Source: Favolaschia claudopus (taxonomy: Eukaryota > Basidiomycota > Agaricomycetes > Agaricales > Mycenaceae). Taken from it: a stretch of DNA of 64,000 nucleotides. The position numbers and the translations under genes are program-made. The stretch lies in the NCBI GenBank assembly GCA_037176885.1, contig JAWWNJ010000093.1, positions 496,001 to 560,000 on the forward strand, given 5' to 3'. The notes beneath the pieces were generated by a model. That model was not told the origin of the DNA and did no database searches. It saw nothing but the letters and a program-made list of their open reading frames with translations. Position 1 is the stretch's first letter; every line of letters begins with the position of its first letter. Of this stretch, positions 31,362 to 40,840 are shown piece by piece.

Positions 31362-32990
31362 ATTTGTTCGTTCGCATCATTCCAAGTTGGGATGTTCCTT
31401 ATCTCTTGATATCTATCTACATCTATATACTTCCCGTAGTTGAGTATGGTCTACAATCAATCACTCTTACTCTTAACCCCCATGTTGACCTCTGAGTCTT
31501 TCTCTCTTGTGCCCCTCCGTGTGCTCCTGCACCTGCACTCCAGCAGCTCTTGTTCCGATCGAGCTCTATCGGCTTCCAGCCACCTCGGTTTATATTCTGA
31601 TAGGTTATGGGCCCCGCGCCCTAGCGCCTGAGCTTGATGCGAGAGCGGCTTGCTCCAGCGTGCCTCCGGAATCTTACCATCCACTCGTTACTTCCACTGC
31701 TCATCCTGATCTACGCCATCCTCGCATCCACCTCGACTCTTTGCTGTTCTTCCTAGGTCTTCCTCTCGAGCCTCCCTTACACTGCAGCCTCGACACTCTT
31801 ATCTCTACAGCATCTACTGGTTCTCACGCTGCTGTACAGACCTCTCACGGATGTCAAGTGTCCGTGCACATGACCTGCTCATCCCGAAAGTTCTTTCCCA
31901 CACAGTGTGCTCAGTTCTCCCACACTGTGTGCCGCTTCGACCTCTCTCTGGATCCTCACTGGGTAAAGGAATTGTTTCCTTCCATGATCCATCCATCATC
32001 CCCAGCATTCTCACCCTCGAGGAGGTTATTATTTACCTCAATTGTCCTGCTGTTCCGCGGATTCCAACGGTGCTCCTCTGGTGTACAGCCATTGCCGGTT
32101 CACTTCCCCTTGCACGACAATTCCTACCAACATCAGCTTCCATATTCATTCTGCCGACCTCTTTCTTTCCATCACAGGATCACAACCCTTACCGTTCGGC
32201 AGAACACACCACGAACTTCCAATCCTAACCACTGCACTGCAAGCTGCGGTCTCTTGGGATAGGTGGGAGCCAACATTGCTGCTCCACCTGCTGTGCTGTA
32301 CTGCGCACACAGCATACCACATCCAGATTTTATTGTTCACTTGGATACTGGAGCCAATTTTCGCTGGTATTTTTTCTAGGTATCTAATGGCCAATGCGCT
32401 GCTATGCACGCAGGATCTGGTCATCACCAGGTGAAAGCTCATGGGCTTCCACATGGATCGCACATTTGGGCGGCCAATTATAGCAGGGTTGCGGAGACTA
32501 AACTTGTTCTCGCCGACTTCTCCATTGTAGCGCAACTGTCTTTTCGACCGTTCGGTGACGGGGACTGTAGCCATTGTCTCGATTGCAGTTTGCGCTGCCC
32601 TGGGCGCTGTTTTCGGTATGACTGCTATAGTTCTTTCTGTCTTCTGAATGTGCTATTCGGTGGGAGCTCTCGCACATTCGTTATTGTTGCTTTTATTCCT
32701 TTGTAGGCTATATCTCGTTCTTTGCGAAGGTGGGAGTGTCAGGACATGAATTTGTTCGTTCGCATCATTCCAAGTTGGGATGTTCCTTATCTCTTGATAT
32801 CTATCTACATCTATATACTTCCCGTAGTTGAGTATGGTCTACAATCAATCACTCTTACTCTTAACCCCCATCTTGACCTCTGAGTCTTTCTCTCTTGTGC
32901 CCCTCCGTGTGCTCCTGCACCTGCACTCCAGCAGCTCTTGTTCCGATCGAGCTCTATCGGCTTCCAGCCACCTCGGTTTATATTCTGATA
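31349..32990 (+). mobile_element. Young miniature LTR retroelement (TRIM-like, 1642 bp)
   Basis: Two 254-bp LTRs (31349-31602 and 32737-32990) differ at one visible position. Each begins TGTCAGGACATG and ends ATTCTGATA. TGGGG is duplicated on both sides (31344-31348 and 32991-32995). An initiator-tRNA-type primer site follows the first LTR, and a purine-rich GCGAAGGTGGGAG tract precedes the second. The 1.13-kb interior has no intact polyprotein; a frame near 32300 reads FIVHLDTGANFRW, which may be a relic of an aspartic protease active site. The element is too short to be autonomous and was presumably moved by a full-length copia relative. Confidence 0.9.
31603..31620 (+). promoter_or_regulatory. 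Primer-binding site of the miniature LTR element
   Basis: GGTTATGGGCCCCGCGCC directly follows the left LTR and is complementary to the anticodon arm of initiator tRNA-Met. It is identical to the site of the copia element at 39219-39236. Confidence 0.75.
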
Positions 32991-33450
32991 TGGGGCCACT
33001 GTTGGGCTGGGTTGGAGGTGGTGTTTCGTATTGATAACGAGGCCATCTCGACCTGCTTGCAGTCTGGCTCTATTGACCATCCGCCTACGCAAGCTCTCTT
33101 CCGCCAGTTCGCTCTCCTGGCCGTTCAACAGGACTTCACTTTTCGCCCAGTTTGGATCTCAACGGACGAGAATTCTGTTGCTGATGCGCTTTCCCGCTTC
33201 CGCTGGCTCACACTTTCAAAGTTGTATCCGCACTGGCCCCTCCCCAAGTCTGGTACCCGTCCTGCCCGCGTCGCTGTCTCTCTCCCCTCTGTCGTCATTG
33301 TGCGTTCCTAGCACCCCTTCCTCCCCCTCCCCCTCCCTCCCCTCTCGCCTCCCCATTGCTGTCCATCTCCTCCCTGTTTTTGTGGAGCCTGTGGCGCTTC
33401 CCCCTGTATTTTGCCCACCTTTGGCTGCTTCAGGGTGAGCTGTTGGTTTT

Positions 33451-33999
33451 GGGCTGCCTCGGCTCCTTCGTCTTCGGGCGGAGTGCAGCGAGCTCCATTT
33501 CGGAGTTCACGCCCAATATATCAATGGCTTGCTTACTCATCTCTCCCTCTCGAGAACTCAGGCCAATCCTAGGTGGTCTGGACAGACCGAAGGGATTGGC
33601 TAAAGCGATCACCCATCAGTCACATGTCTCCTCATTCTTTTCGTCTCGCCCGCCTCCGCATCGCGCCTTTGGCTCGGTGACTCCGTCTCTTTGAGACCTT
33701 CTCTTCTCCAGCCCCTCCCCCTCCATGACCTCGAGTCTCCTTCCCCGCTTCTAGTCTTGTCCCCCCGTCGCCGTCATACCCTCTTTTTTTGTGCCCACCC
33801 ACCCATCCCTAGTTAGTTTTGCTATTTCCTGCGCACTCACGTAGCTACGGATTTGTTCTGTATTCTTTAGTTGTGTAGGGGCTGCCTCGGCTCCTTCGTC
33901 TTCGGGCGGAGTGCAGCGAGCTCCATTTCGGAGTTCACGCCCAATATATCAATGGCTTGCTTACTCATCTCTCCCTCTCGAGAACTCAGGCCAATCCTA
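33451..33999. repeat. Identical 121-bp direct repeats, 428 bp apart
   Basis: 33451-33571 and 33879-33999 are the same (GGGCTGCCTCGGCTCCTTCG at the start, CTCAGGCCAATCCTA at the end). They lie between the end of YR-type element 1 and the start of YR-type element 2. Elements of this class often have split direct repeats at one end, which is a possible explanation; a local duplication is another. Confidence 0.65.
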
Positions 34000-34225
34000 A
34001 CTTCATACCACGTGTGATCTCCAAGCGACCTAGAAGAGTATTGCCCTGGGACATTCCTAGGTCGCTGGGATATCACATCTGAGACTGCTCGTTGTGAAGA
34101 CCTAAGCGGTTTAATAGCGACCTGGGTCGCTCGCACAACCTCCCTATTAGAATGTTACGGTCCCCACTACCAACGCAGCCGGTGAGCTTGACAATTTCGC
34201 TTCCGCCTCCTTTCGGTCCCCCACG

Positions 34226-35626
34226 ATGTGGTACCGCCGCGTCAAGCTGGCGCACATTGACGCCATTGTGAATGGCACCTTCGAAGCCGACGACCTCCCC
34301 AAGCTCTCCTCCATCGCCGCCGCTGCCCCCGCTTCCCCCGTGCCCATCCTCTTCCACCCGACTTCTGGTGTTGCCGCCCCGGAACAACCAGAGGAAGCCC
34401 TCGATGCGGGCCTTCCCCGCGCATGGGTCCTGGCCTTCCCCTGCCTCCGCTCCTTGATGCCTGGTCGACCTACACCGGCATCCGCTCCCTCATTGACACC
34501 ACCAATGGTGGTGTTGCTGCCGCGCTTTCTATCTGCACCAGCCAGCTCATGGATTTCACCACACAGTACGAGTGGTCCGCAGTATTGCGTTGCCACTACG
34601 AATTTATTCGTGTGCGCATGGCGGAGAACTTTCTCCCCACGCGCTGGGTGACGCCCAATCAGGGCCTCGTCTCCACCAGGCTGGTTCGCTACCCACTGCC
34701 TCCACCATTCTCCTCCAAGTGCCCGAACCCAGCGCCCCTGCATCCCGGCCAAAGGTTGACAAGACTTGCTACAAGTTTCAGGACGCCGCTGGTTGCCGCA
34801 TGGGTGACAAGTGCTCTCGCCGCCACGTCTGCATTGCGTGTCATGGCGCCCACCCTGCACATGCTTGCCCCCAGAAGCGGAAGTAGGATGTTTGGGGCAT
34901 GCCGACCGAGTCCGGCCTCTGCCCCACTCCGACCAACCCTTCGGTTCCTCTTCGTCCACTGGCTCCTCGCACCCCACCCTCTCTATCACCCCTTTTGCAT
35001 ACCGCTCATCTCGCTGCCCGTCTAATGCATCCTCCCCCTCCCCGTCCTAATACACACATCACATTCCCAGTTGCCCCTACCTCTGGTCCTTGTGTTACTA
35101 GCTCCCTTAATCCCGCTATGTTATCTTTCTTACTTCAGGATTATCCTGACCCCTCCTTCGTATAACACCTACATAATATCTGTACCTATGGTGCGTCAAT
35201 TGGATACACCGGCCCCCGAGTGGGCCGTGCCTTCTCACGAAATCTGCCTGCTACACCGTCCGAGCACGCTGTAACCGCTGCAGATATTCTGGCAAATTTC
35301 TCTCTGGGTGAGCTTCGCCGTGTCGACTGCCTCCCCATTCACGAGCAGCGCCGGGTCGTTTACTCACCTGTGGGCACTGTCCCCAAAGCAGATGGCGGGT
35401 GGCGCACTGTCCACCACCTCTCTTATCCTCGTGGCTCGTCTATTAACGATAGCATCTCCTCTGACGCAGTAACACTCTCCTACACCTCGCTCGACACCTT
35501 CTTTGACCGCCTCCGCCGCCTTGGTCCTGGCGCTCTCCTCTTGAAGATTGACCTGCGGCGTGCGTTTCACCACATTGTAGTATGCCCAGACGACTCTCTG
35601 CTGTACGGCTTCTACTTTGACGGTGT
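34226..35626 (+). pseudogene. Tyrosine-recombinase-type retroelement 2: Gag-like ORF with zinc motif, then RT; truncated
   Basis: A Gag-like part is spread over three frames: YRRVKLAHIDAIVNGTFEAD near 34230, then SQLMDFTTQYEWSAVLRCHY near 34560, then CYKFQDAAGCRMGDKC with CIACHGAHPAHAC near 34765-34880 (a Cys/His zinc motif). An RT frame then begins at about 35260, with LGELRRVDCLPIHEQRRVVY, VPKADGGWRTVHHLSYPRG, and KIDLRRAFHHIVV, the first catalytic Asp block. It breaks off at YGFYFDG (about 35626), where the copia element begins on the other strand. Frameshifts show that it is dead. Motif order is the same as in element 1, but the sequences are clearly diverged. Confidence 0.75.
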
Positions 35627-38600
35627 TGGAAGTATTGTCGATGGAAAGGGAAGTCGGTCCGGGAGGTAGTAAGAAACCACGCTCGAACAGAAGAGAGCGG
35701 AGCCACATGATTTCACGCCCAACGTGTGGGACGGCATTGAACGGCGGTATGCATGAGCAAACCAACGGCGTGCTGGTAGGGAACGTTGGTCATGCGCTGG
35801 AGTTCTTCCGAAGTCTGAGGAGATTGAGACTTGGAAAGCGGAGCGGCCGACGTGTTGACTGGCGAGTATACGGGCCGTGCATCCTCCATGCGATACCAAG
35901 CCACAATCGAGTCAATATAGAAATGATGCGACAAGGGGATGGTGCGGTCGAACCGCACCATCACGCAGGATTTCGAGGCCAAGAATGGATTTCGACTCTC
36001 CCAAGTCCTTGATTCCTGCAACAGAGGAGCAGAATAAGCCGAGATCATCAACGTGGGCGCTGATGATGGAAATAGCCTTCTCCAGGCGACGAATAAAGAC
36101 GCACGGATCAGCAATGCACACCCGGAAACCAATCTTGACCAAAATGGAACGTAATTTTTGGTACCAGAGAAGTGCTGCTTGCTTTAACCCGTAAATTCCC
36201 CTTTTCAGGAGACAGACGTAGTCCTCCTTTCCACGAACACGATGGCCCTGAGGCTGTCGCATGTAGATAGATGGCTCGTCTGGATCCGTCTCGCTGTTGA
36301 GAAAGGCGGAGTCGACGTCCACAACGTGAAATTCCCAGTCTAGCTTTGCAGCTAGGGTTAGGAGGTAACGAAGCGACTCTGACTTCACAACAGGAGCAAA
36401 AGACATCAAAAAATCAATACCTGGGCCCTGGGGTGTACCCTGTGCACATAGACGAGCTTTGTACCGAGTGATAGCACCAGTACTGTCGTGCTTCAAAGGG
36501 CGAACCAAGCGGGGTGACACCGGGAGGTGGTGGGACAAGTTCCCATGTACCCATCCTCGCAATGCTATCAAGCTCTACTTCCATCGCGCTCTCCCACTCG
36601 GAACGATCGGGCGATTCCATCGCTTCCTTGTAGTTGCGAGGAACTTCGCCGGGACCAATGATATGAGTGAACTCAAATTCGTCCCAGGATTCCGCAAAAG
36701 CAGAATCTTCGGGTGCTCGGTCAGAATCCTCTGGAGCTGGCGCTTCCGCTAACCCCGAATTAAGGTTTGCGGCTGCAGCCTTAAGCTCAGCGGCTTCCCG
36801 AATACGGGTAGATGGTTCGCGCAAAGGTGGTAGAGGACGAGGTTGACGAGGTGCCCGGGGTTTAGGTTGTGACACGATATCCGCAGGTCCAGCCGGAGCA
36901 GGAGGGGATGGTGCACGAGGAGGTACCGGATTAGCAGCTGGAGGCGTAGAAGTGGAGGAAGGAGGGCTGTAAGCATCATCGTCAGCTTCGGTCGAAGACG
37001 GTTTGAGAGAAGAATATTTGTATGAGTGTATCTCCCCCTCAGCCGAAATTCCCCACAGTTTGAGTTGTCGTCAAATTTGATATGAAGGTACGCTTTTGGG
37101 GGCGATAAACCTTCCAAGCCTTGCGATCATCCGGGTACCCAACAAAAATAACCGATTCGCCACGATGGTCGAACTTTTTGCGATTAGGATTGTCGTTATA
37201 GAGGTAAGCCCTGCAACCGAACCGGTGAAAAGACCTGTACTTCGGCTGTTTGCGGTTTGGGAAGCGGATGGAGAAAGGGGTACGAAGGTCGAGAGCGCTG
37301 TGTGGGTTACGGTTTTTGACATAGACCATGTAATTGCTGGCCTCGGCCCACATGCTAAGCGGCAGGTCGGAGTCGATGAGGACGGTGCGAACACGGTCAA
37401 AAGTAGACCTAAACTGGCGTTCGGCAACACCGTTCTGTTCAGGAGTACGTGGAGCGCTGGTTTTTAGCTGAATACCGCGTGCCTTCAAGAACCGCCTGAG
37501 GTCTTCGTTGATAAATTCACCCCCATTATCGACGTGTCAGACCTTAAGCTTGCGACCTGTCTCGCGCTCGGCCGTCTCCAACTACTCCTTGAATGCGACT
37601 ACTGCATTGCTCTTGTGACGCAGGTAAAACATCCAAATCCAGCGGGAGCAGTCATCAGTGAAAGCGAGGGCATACTTCGATCCGCTCGGAGTACGGACGG
37701 GAGCAGTCCAAAGATCCGAATGAACGTGATCGAGAATTTGTTCGGCGTTTTCCTCCTCCGAAGGAGGAAAAGAGGCAAGAGTCATCTTGCCCTCCATGCA
37801 AGCATTGAGTTCCGCCGTAGATAGTTTCACGCCTGCAATGTGACCCTTCCGAACGAGAGCGCGCAGCGCAGGATAGCCTAGATGCCCTAGACGTTGATGC
37901 AGCTCCTCAAGCTTAGAGATCGGAGGTCGAGACGAGAAATCGAGGTGATAGAGTCGATCGCTACCAAGAGAGGCGGTCAGAATAACCTTCTCGGACGAAA
38001 TAAGGTTGCGGATGAGCTTTCCACTGTCACCCTTCTCAAAGGTAACACAGCGTCCACCGCCGAAGACGGTGTAACAGTCCGCCTGACCAAGCCGCGATAC
38101 TGATATAAGCGTCGGCTGAGAGTCAGGGACATAACAGGTATCTTTCAACCTGAGTCGGACGTTACCACCCTTAGGATGGGACGCTAGTACGACCCTCGAT
38201 TTTCCTCGAACCGTTGCCGAACCCGCTGATATTTCCAGATACGGCTTGGGCGTAAGAAACGAAGTCGCGTCGAACAGAGTGAATGTGTGTCGATGTACCG
38301 GAATCGATGAGGGTGGACGCACCCGCTGTACGTGCACTGTACGCGGAGTTGTTGGTCTGGGAGGATGACGTCGGAGGAGGGCAGACTCCTGCGACTTACC
38401 CTCGGTCTTCGGGGACTTCCTGCGGCGACGGGAATCGAGGACACCCTGGATCGTAGAGACCAGAGTAGTCGTGTCGTCAATCTTGGCGCTCTGGACAAGG
38501 GAATAGTAGGATTTGGGGTCGTCTGGATTGGAGGGAAGAGTGGAGAGGAAGATGGCGCTGACGATAGGACCGGGGATACTGAATCCGGCCTTCGTAAGAT

Positions 38601-39236
38601 GAGTCTGCGCTTTCTGGAAGGCCTTCACATGCTGATCGAGTGCGTGCGTGTCGTAGGAGGGGACGAGTGAGCTAACGGAACCAGAGCATAATACCCCCAG
38701 TCCCAGTCTGCCCAAACTCGGTCTCGAGAGCGGTCCAGGCTTGGTGGACAGTGTCATAGTCCGAGACCTTGACGACGAGCTCGCTGTCGACAGAAGACAG
38801 CAAATATGAGAGGGCGGACCTGTCCTTCTTCTTCCAAATTTTGTGACCTGTCCTTCTTCTTCCAAATTTTGTGCTCCTCCGCAGACGCCTTGTCCCCCGG
38901 CTTGGATGCCGTGAAAACTATATCCCAGATTTCAATTGTCTCGTACGCTGACTTCATCTGTTTGGACCACGGGAAGTACCCGGTTTCGTCCTTGAGGCGG
39001 TCCTCCCCGCGCAGAAAGAAAGTCCCAGCGCCGTGAGGTAAATCCTAGGAAGAAGCCGTCGTAGTTTTGGTGTCCGGATCGGGCATGACGTGTCAGCGAG
39101 AAGGCGACAAGTTTGGCGTAGAATGTGGCGGGAAGCAGGGTAGATGTGGGGAATGAGATAAAAAGAGCCGTCGAGTTTTCGACAAGTAGCGGTCCGGTAC
39201 TGGCTGAGATTAAGCAGAGGCGCGGGGCCCATAACC
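35627..39236 (-). pseudogene. Ty1-copia element A: gag-protease-integrase-RT-RNase H, inactivated
   Basis: Reading down the minus strand from the primer site: Gag with ETIEIWDIVFTASKPGDKAS near 38930; pre-integrase LEELHQRLGHLGYPALRAL near 37890; integrase with HSDLW, FTDDCSRW, DNGGEF and PEQNGVAER. Then comes the RT N-terminus PDRSEWESAMEVELDSIARM near 36610, RT with FAPVVKSESLRYLL and AHVDDLGLFCS (the VDD catalytic pair), and an RNase H part. Damage includes a 28-bp tandem duplication in gag at 38817-38872, an in-frame stop at 37582-37584, a frameshift near 36490, and a large deletion inside RNase H at about 35740. The element ends in the RNase H motif SLSIDNTS, where it abuts the YR-type element 2, so its own 3' LTR is missing. 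Confidence 0.88.
39219..39236 (-). promoter_or_regulatory. Primer-binding site of copia element A
   Basis: On the minus strand GGTTATGGGCCCCGCGCC follows the LTR end directly, matching the initiator tRNA-Met anticodon arm. Confidence 0.75.
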
Positions 39237-39451
39237 TGATAGAATACAGTAAGTATAAACTACCAGGAGAATCAGTAAGCTGTAAGGGCAGTAGATACAA
39301 GTGCACATACCTCAGTCGTGGAGGAAACGACTGAGGAATGTGACGGTGACACAAAGCTACATGAGGAATGTCTGACGCGTAACGGAACGGATTGCGAGTT
39401 GGAGAAAGTAAGGTATGTACGGTAAATTGAAGAGAAATAAATACTTCAACA
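39237..39451 (-). mobile_element. Copia LTR (215 bp) shared between elements A and B
   Basis: On the minus strand it begins TGTTGAAGTATT and ends ATTCTATCA, so it has TG...CA ends. It holds a hairpin (CCTCAGTCGT paired with ACGACTGAGG). Upstream (39452-39464) is a GAGGGGGAG polypurine tract, as expected before a 3' LTR. Downstream is a primer-binding site, as expected after a 5' LTR. It thus serves as 3' LTR of one copy and 5' LTR of the next. Confidence 0.8.
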
Positions 39452-39464
39452 CTCCCCCTCAATG
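39452..39464 (-). promoter_or_regulatory. Polypurine tract before the copia LTR
   Basis: Minus-strand TTGAGGGGGAG sits directly before the LTR start and just after the RNase H stop codon of copy B. This is the usual place of plus-strand priming. Confidence 0.65.
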
Positions 39465-39728
39465 TTCAACGAGCATCCGGTCGGGGAGCCATGCCCAACA
39501 TCTTGACGAGAGTCTTGTGGCGTGGTGCCGACAATGGTTTCGTGAATAAGTCGGCAACATTCACCTCCGTAGGAACGTAAAAGGGGACGATGCAGCGATA
39601 GAGGACTGCTTCACGGATCCACCAGATGGCAATGTGGACGTGCTTCGTTCGAGCGGTGACTTCATCAGTATTGACAATCATCCGGATGGTGGAAGTATTG
39701 TCGATGGAATGGGAAGCCGGTCCGGGAG

Positions 39729-40636
39729 CCTCCCGGACCGGCTGACAGGTGATCCTCGGCACTTCCTCGGCAGAAGATTCAACTTGTCAGTTCCAAGGCC
39801 AGCGAGAGAGAGAGAATCGGTTGACGGCACAAGCTACTCTACGTAGCTAAGAAGCCGGCGCGGTATAGTACCTACGCGTAAATAAGTAATAAAGTATCGT
39901 ATCGTGTGATAATAAATATCGTCCTCGTTTGTAATCTGCGTTTTGTTCAAAGTATCTGGTCTGCGGTGTGATCTGCGTGTGTAGCGTGCGGGGAACTCGG
40001 ATAGACAAGAGGGAAAAGGCCCGTGGTGAGAGGTAAATGGGAAGCATAGATTCTGGGTGTAAGCATGGGGGAAAAATAAATAGAGCAGAGGTGGCCAGTA
40101 TGTTTCTTGAGGTCGTAAAGCGAGTTAAGGAGGTCCGGGGACGCGTGGTGTTGGCGTGGCGCGGACGCCGTCATTCTTCATCGCTGTCCACACTCCCCTC
40201 GGGCTCCTCCTCCTCTCCTTCTCCTTCCGAGCCCTCCTCCTCTCCACCACCCCAAAAGTCTTCGTCGTCCCTCCTCTCTAGTCCTTCAGTCGTGTTTCGT
40301 GGCTGGCCCGTCTTGGTGAAGGCGCCGCTTTTCTCCAAGAACTTCGCCAGGGCCTGCAAGCCCTTCTCAGTGCCCAGGATCTTCGGGAGAGAAATCTCTT
40401 CTGATGCCTCGCGCAGTAACCCCCGGTGTTCTTCGTTCAACTGCATACTCCCCCCAGATAATACGAAAATAATACGGATAATACGGGCCCAGCATATCGT
40501 ATTATACTCATATCATAATATTATTATAACATTGAATAATAATAATCTGGTACACAGGCCTGGCCCGTATCGTATCCGTATTATCGTCGATATAATATTG
40601 TTATAATATTTCGTATTTTAATCTTGAACTGCACTA
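39729..40636 (-). mobile_element. 908-bp insertion in copia element B, carrying a LINE-like C-terminal tail
   Basis: Flanked by a 7-bp direct repeat, CCGGGAG. On the minus strand, 40446-40171 encodes a frame beginning with LLREASEEISLPKILGTEKG and ALAKFLEKSGAFTKTG, then a highly acidic tail. I associate this with the C-termini of mushroom LINE-type (Tad-like) reverse transcriptases; this is recollection, not a search. A 5'-truncated LINE copy would explain the variable-length duplication and single short coding piece, but no poly-A is seen at the 3' end. The AT-rich palindromic element at 40461-40617 lies inside the insertion, upstream of the tail. Confidence 0.5.
40461..40617. repeat. AT-rich palindromic MITE-like element
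   Basis: Inverted ends share AATACGAAA, then ATAATACGGATA and ACGGGCC toward the centre. One arm has an extra ATATTATAAC-type insert. Non-coding. Confidence 0.55.
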
Positions 40637-40840
40637 CCGGGAGGTATAAGAAACCAAGCTCGAACAGAAGAGAGCGGAGCCACATGATTTCACGCCCGAC
40701 GTGTGTGCCAGCGTAGAGCTCGGCTTCGCCAGTCCAAAGAGCCGTGGAAGTTTGCTTCTTCGCTGACCTAAGCTGGATTCGATGACCCAGAAATGGCACC
40801 TATCGATTTTTTTGCGATGCGAGTACCCAGGCGGCACCGG

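Larger units (their letters stand above)
29780..33311 (+). mobile_element. Tyrosine-recombinase-type retroelement 1 (RT-RNase H), split by an LTR element
   Basis: The coding region runs from about 29780 to 31348 and resumes at 32996 to the stop near 33311. Deleting the insert plus one copy of its 5-bp duplication joins the frame as AELWGHCWAGLEVV, followed by FRIDNEAISTCL and STDENSVADALSR. These blocks supply the remaining RNase H acidic residues (D in TDAS, E in HWKEM, D in IDNEA, D in VADALS). No recombinase frame is seen downstream, so the element is 3'-incomplete. Reverse transcription and strand removal would be its roles. Confidence 0.8.
39466..40840 (-). pseudogene. Ty1-copia element B: RNase H 3' part, split by a 908-bp insertion
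   Basis: The upstream half (40840-40637) reads LGHRIQLRSAKKQTSTALWT then THVGREIMWLRSLLFELGF. The downstream half (39728-39466) reads SIDNTSTIRMIVNTDEVTAR, HVHIAIWWIREAVLYRC and VNVADLFTKPLSAPRHKTL, the normal copia RNase H end, followed by polypurine tract and LTR. CCGGGAG is repeated at both edges of the insertion (39722-39728 and 40637-40643). The element is cut at 40841 by a hAT terminus, so everything 5' of RNase H is absent. Confidence 0.8.

Noticed and set aside
31507..32262. 251-codon frame starting in the LTR of the miniature element
   Set aside because: It starts inside an LTR and shows no homology that I recognise. The adjacent frame with a DTGA-like motif is a better candidate for a relic and is itself not intact.
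35627..39728. A circularly permuted copia element integrated from a one-LTR circle
   Set aside because: Both outer breaks lie close together in the RNase H gene, which first suggested this. However, RNase H sequence of copy B continues upstream at 40637-40840 beyond an insertion with its own 7-bp duplication, so two tandem copies sharing one LTR explain the data better.
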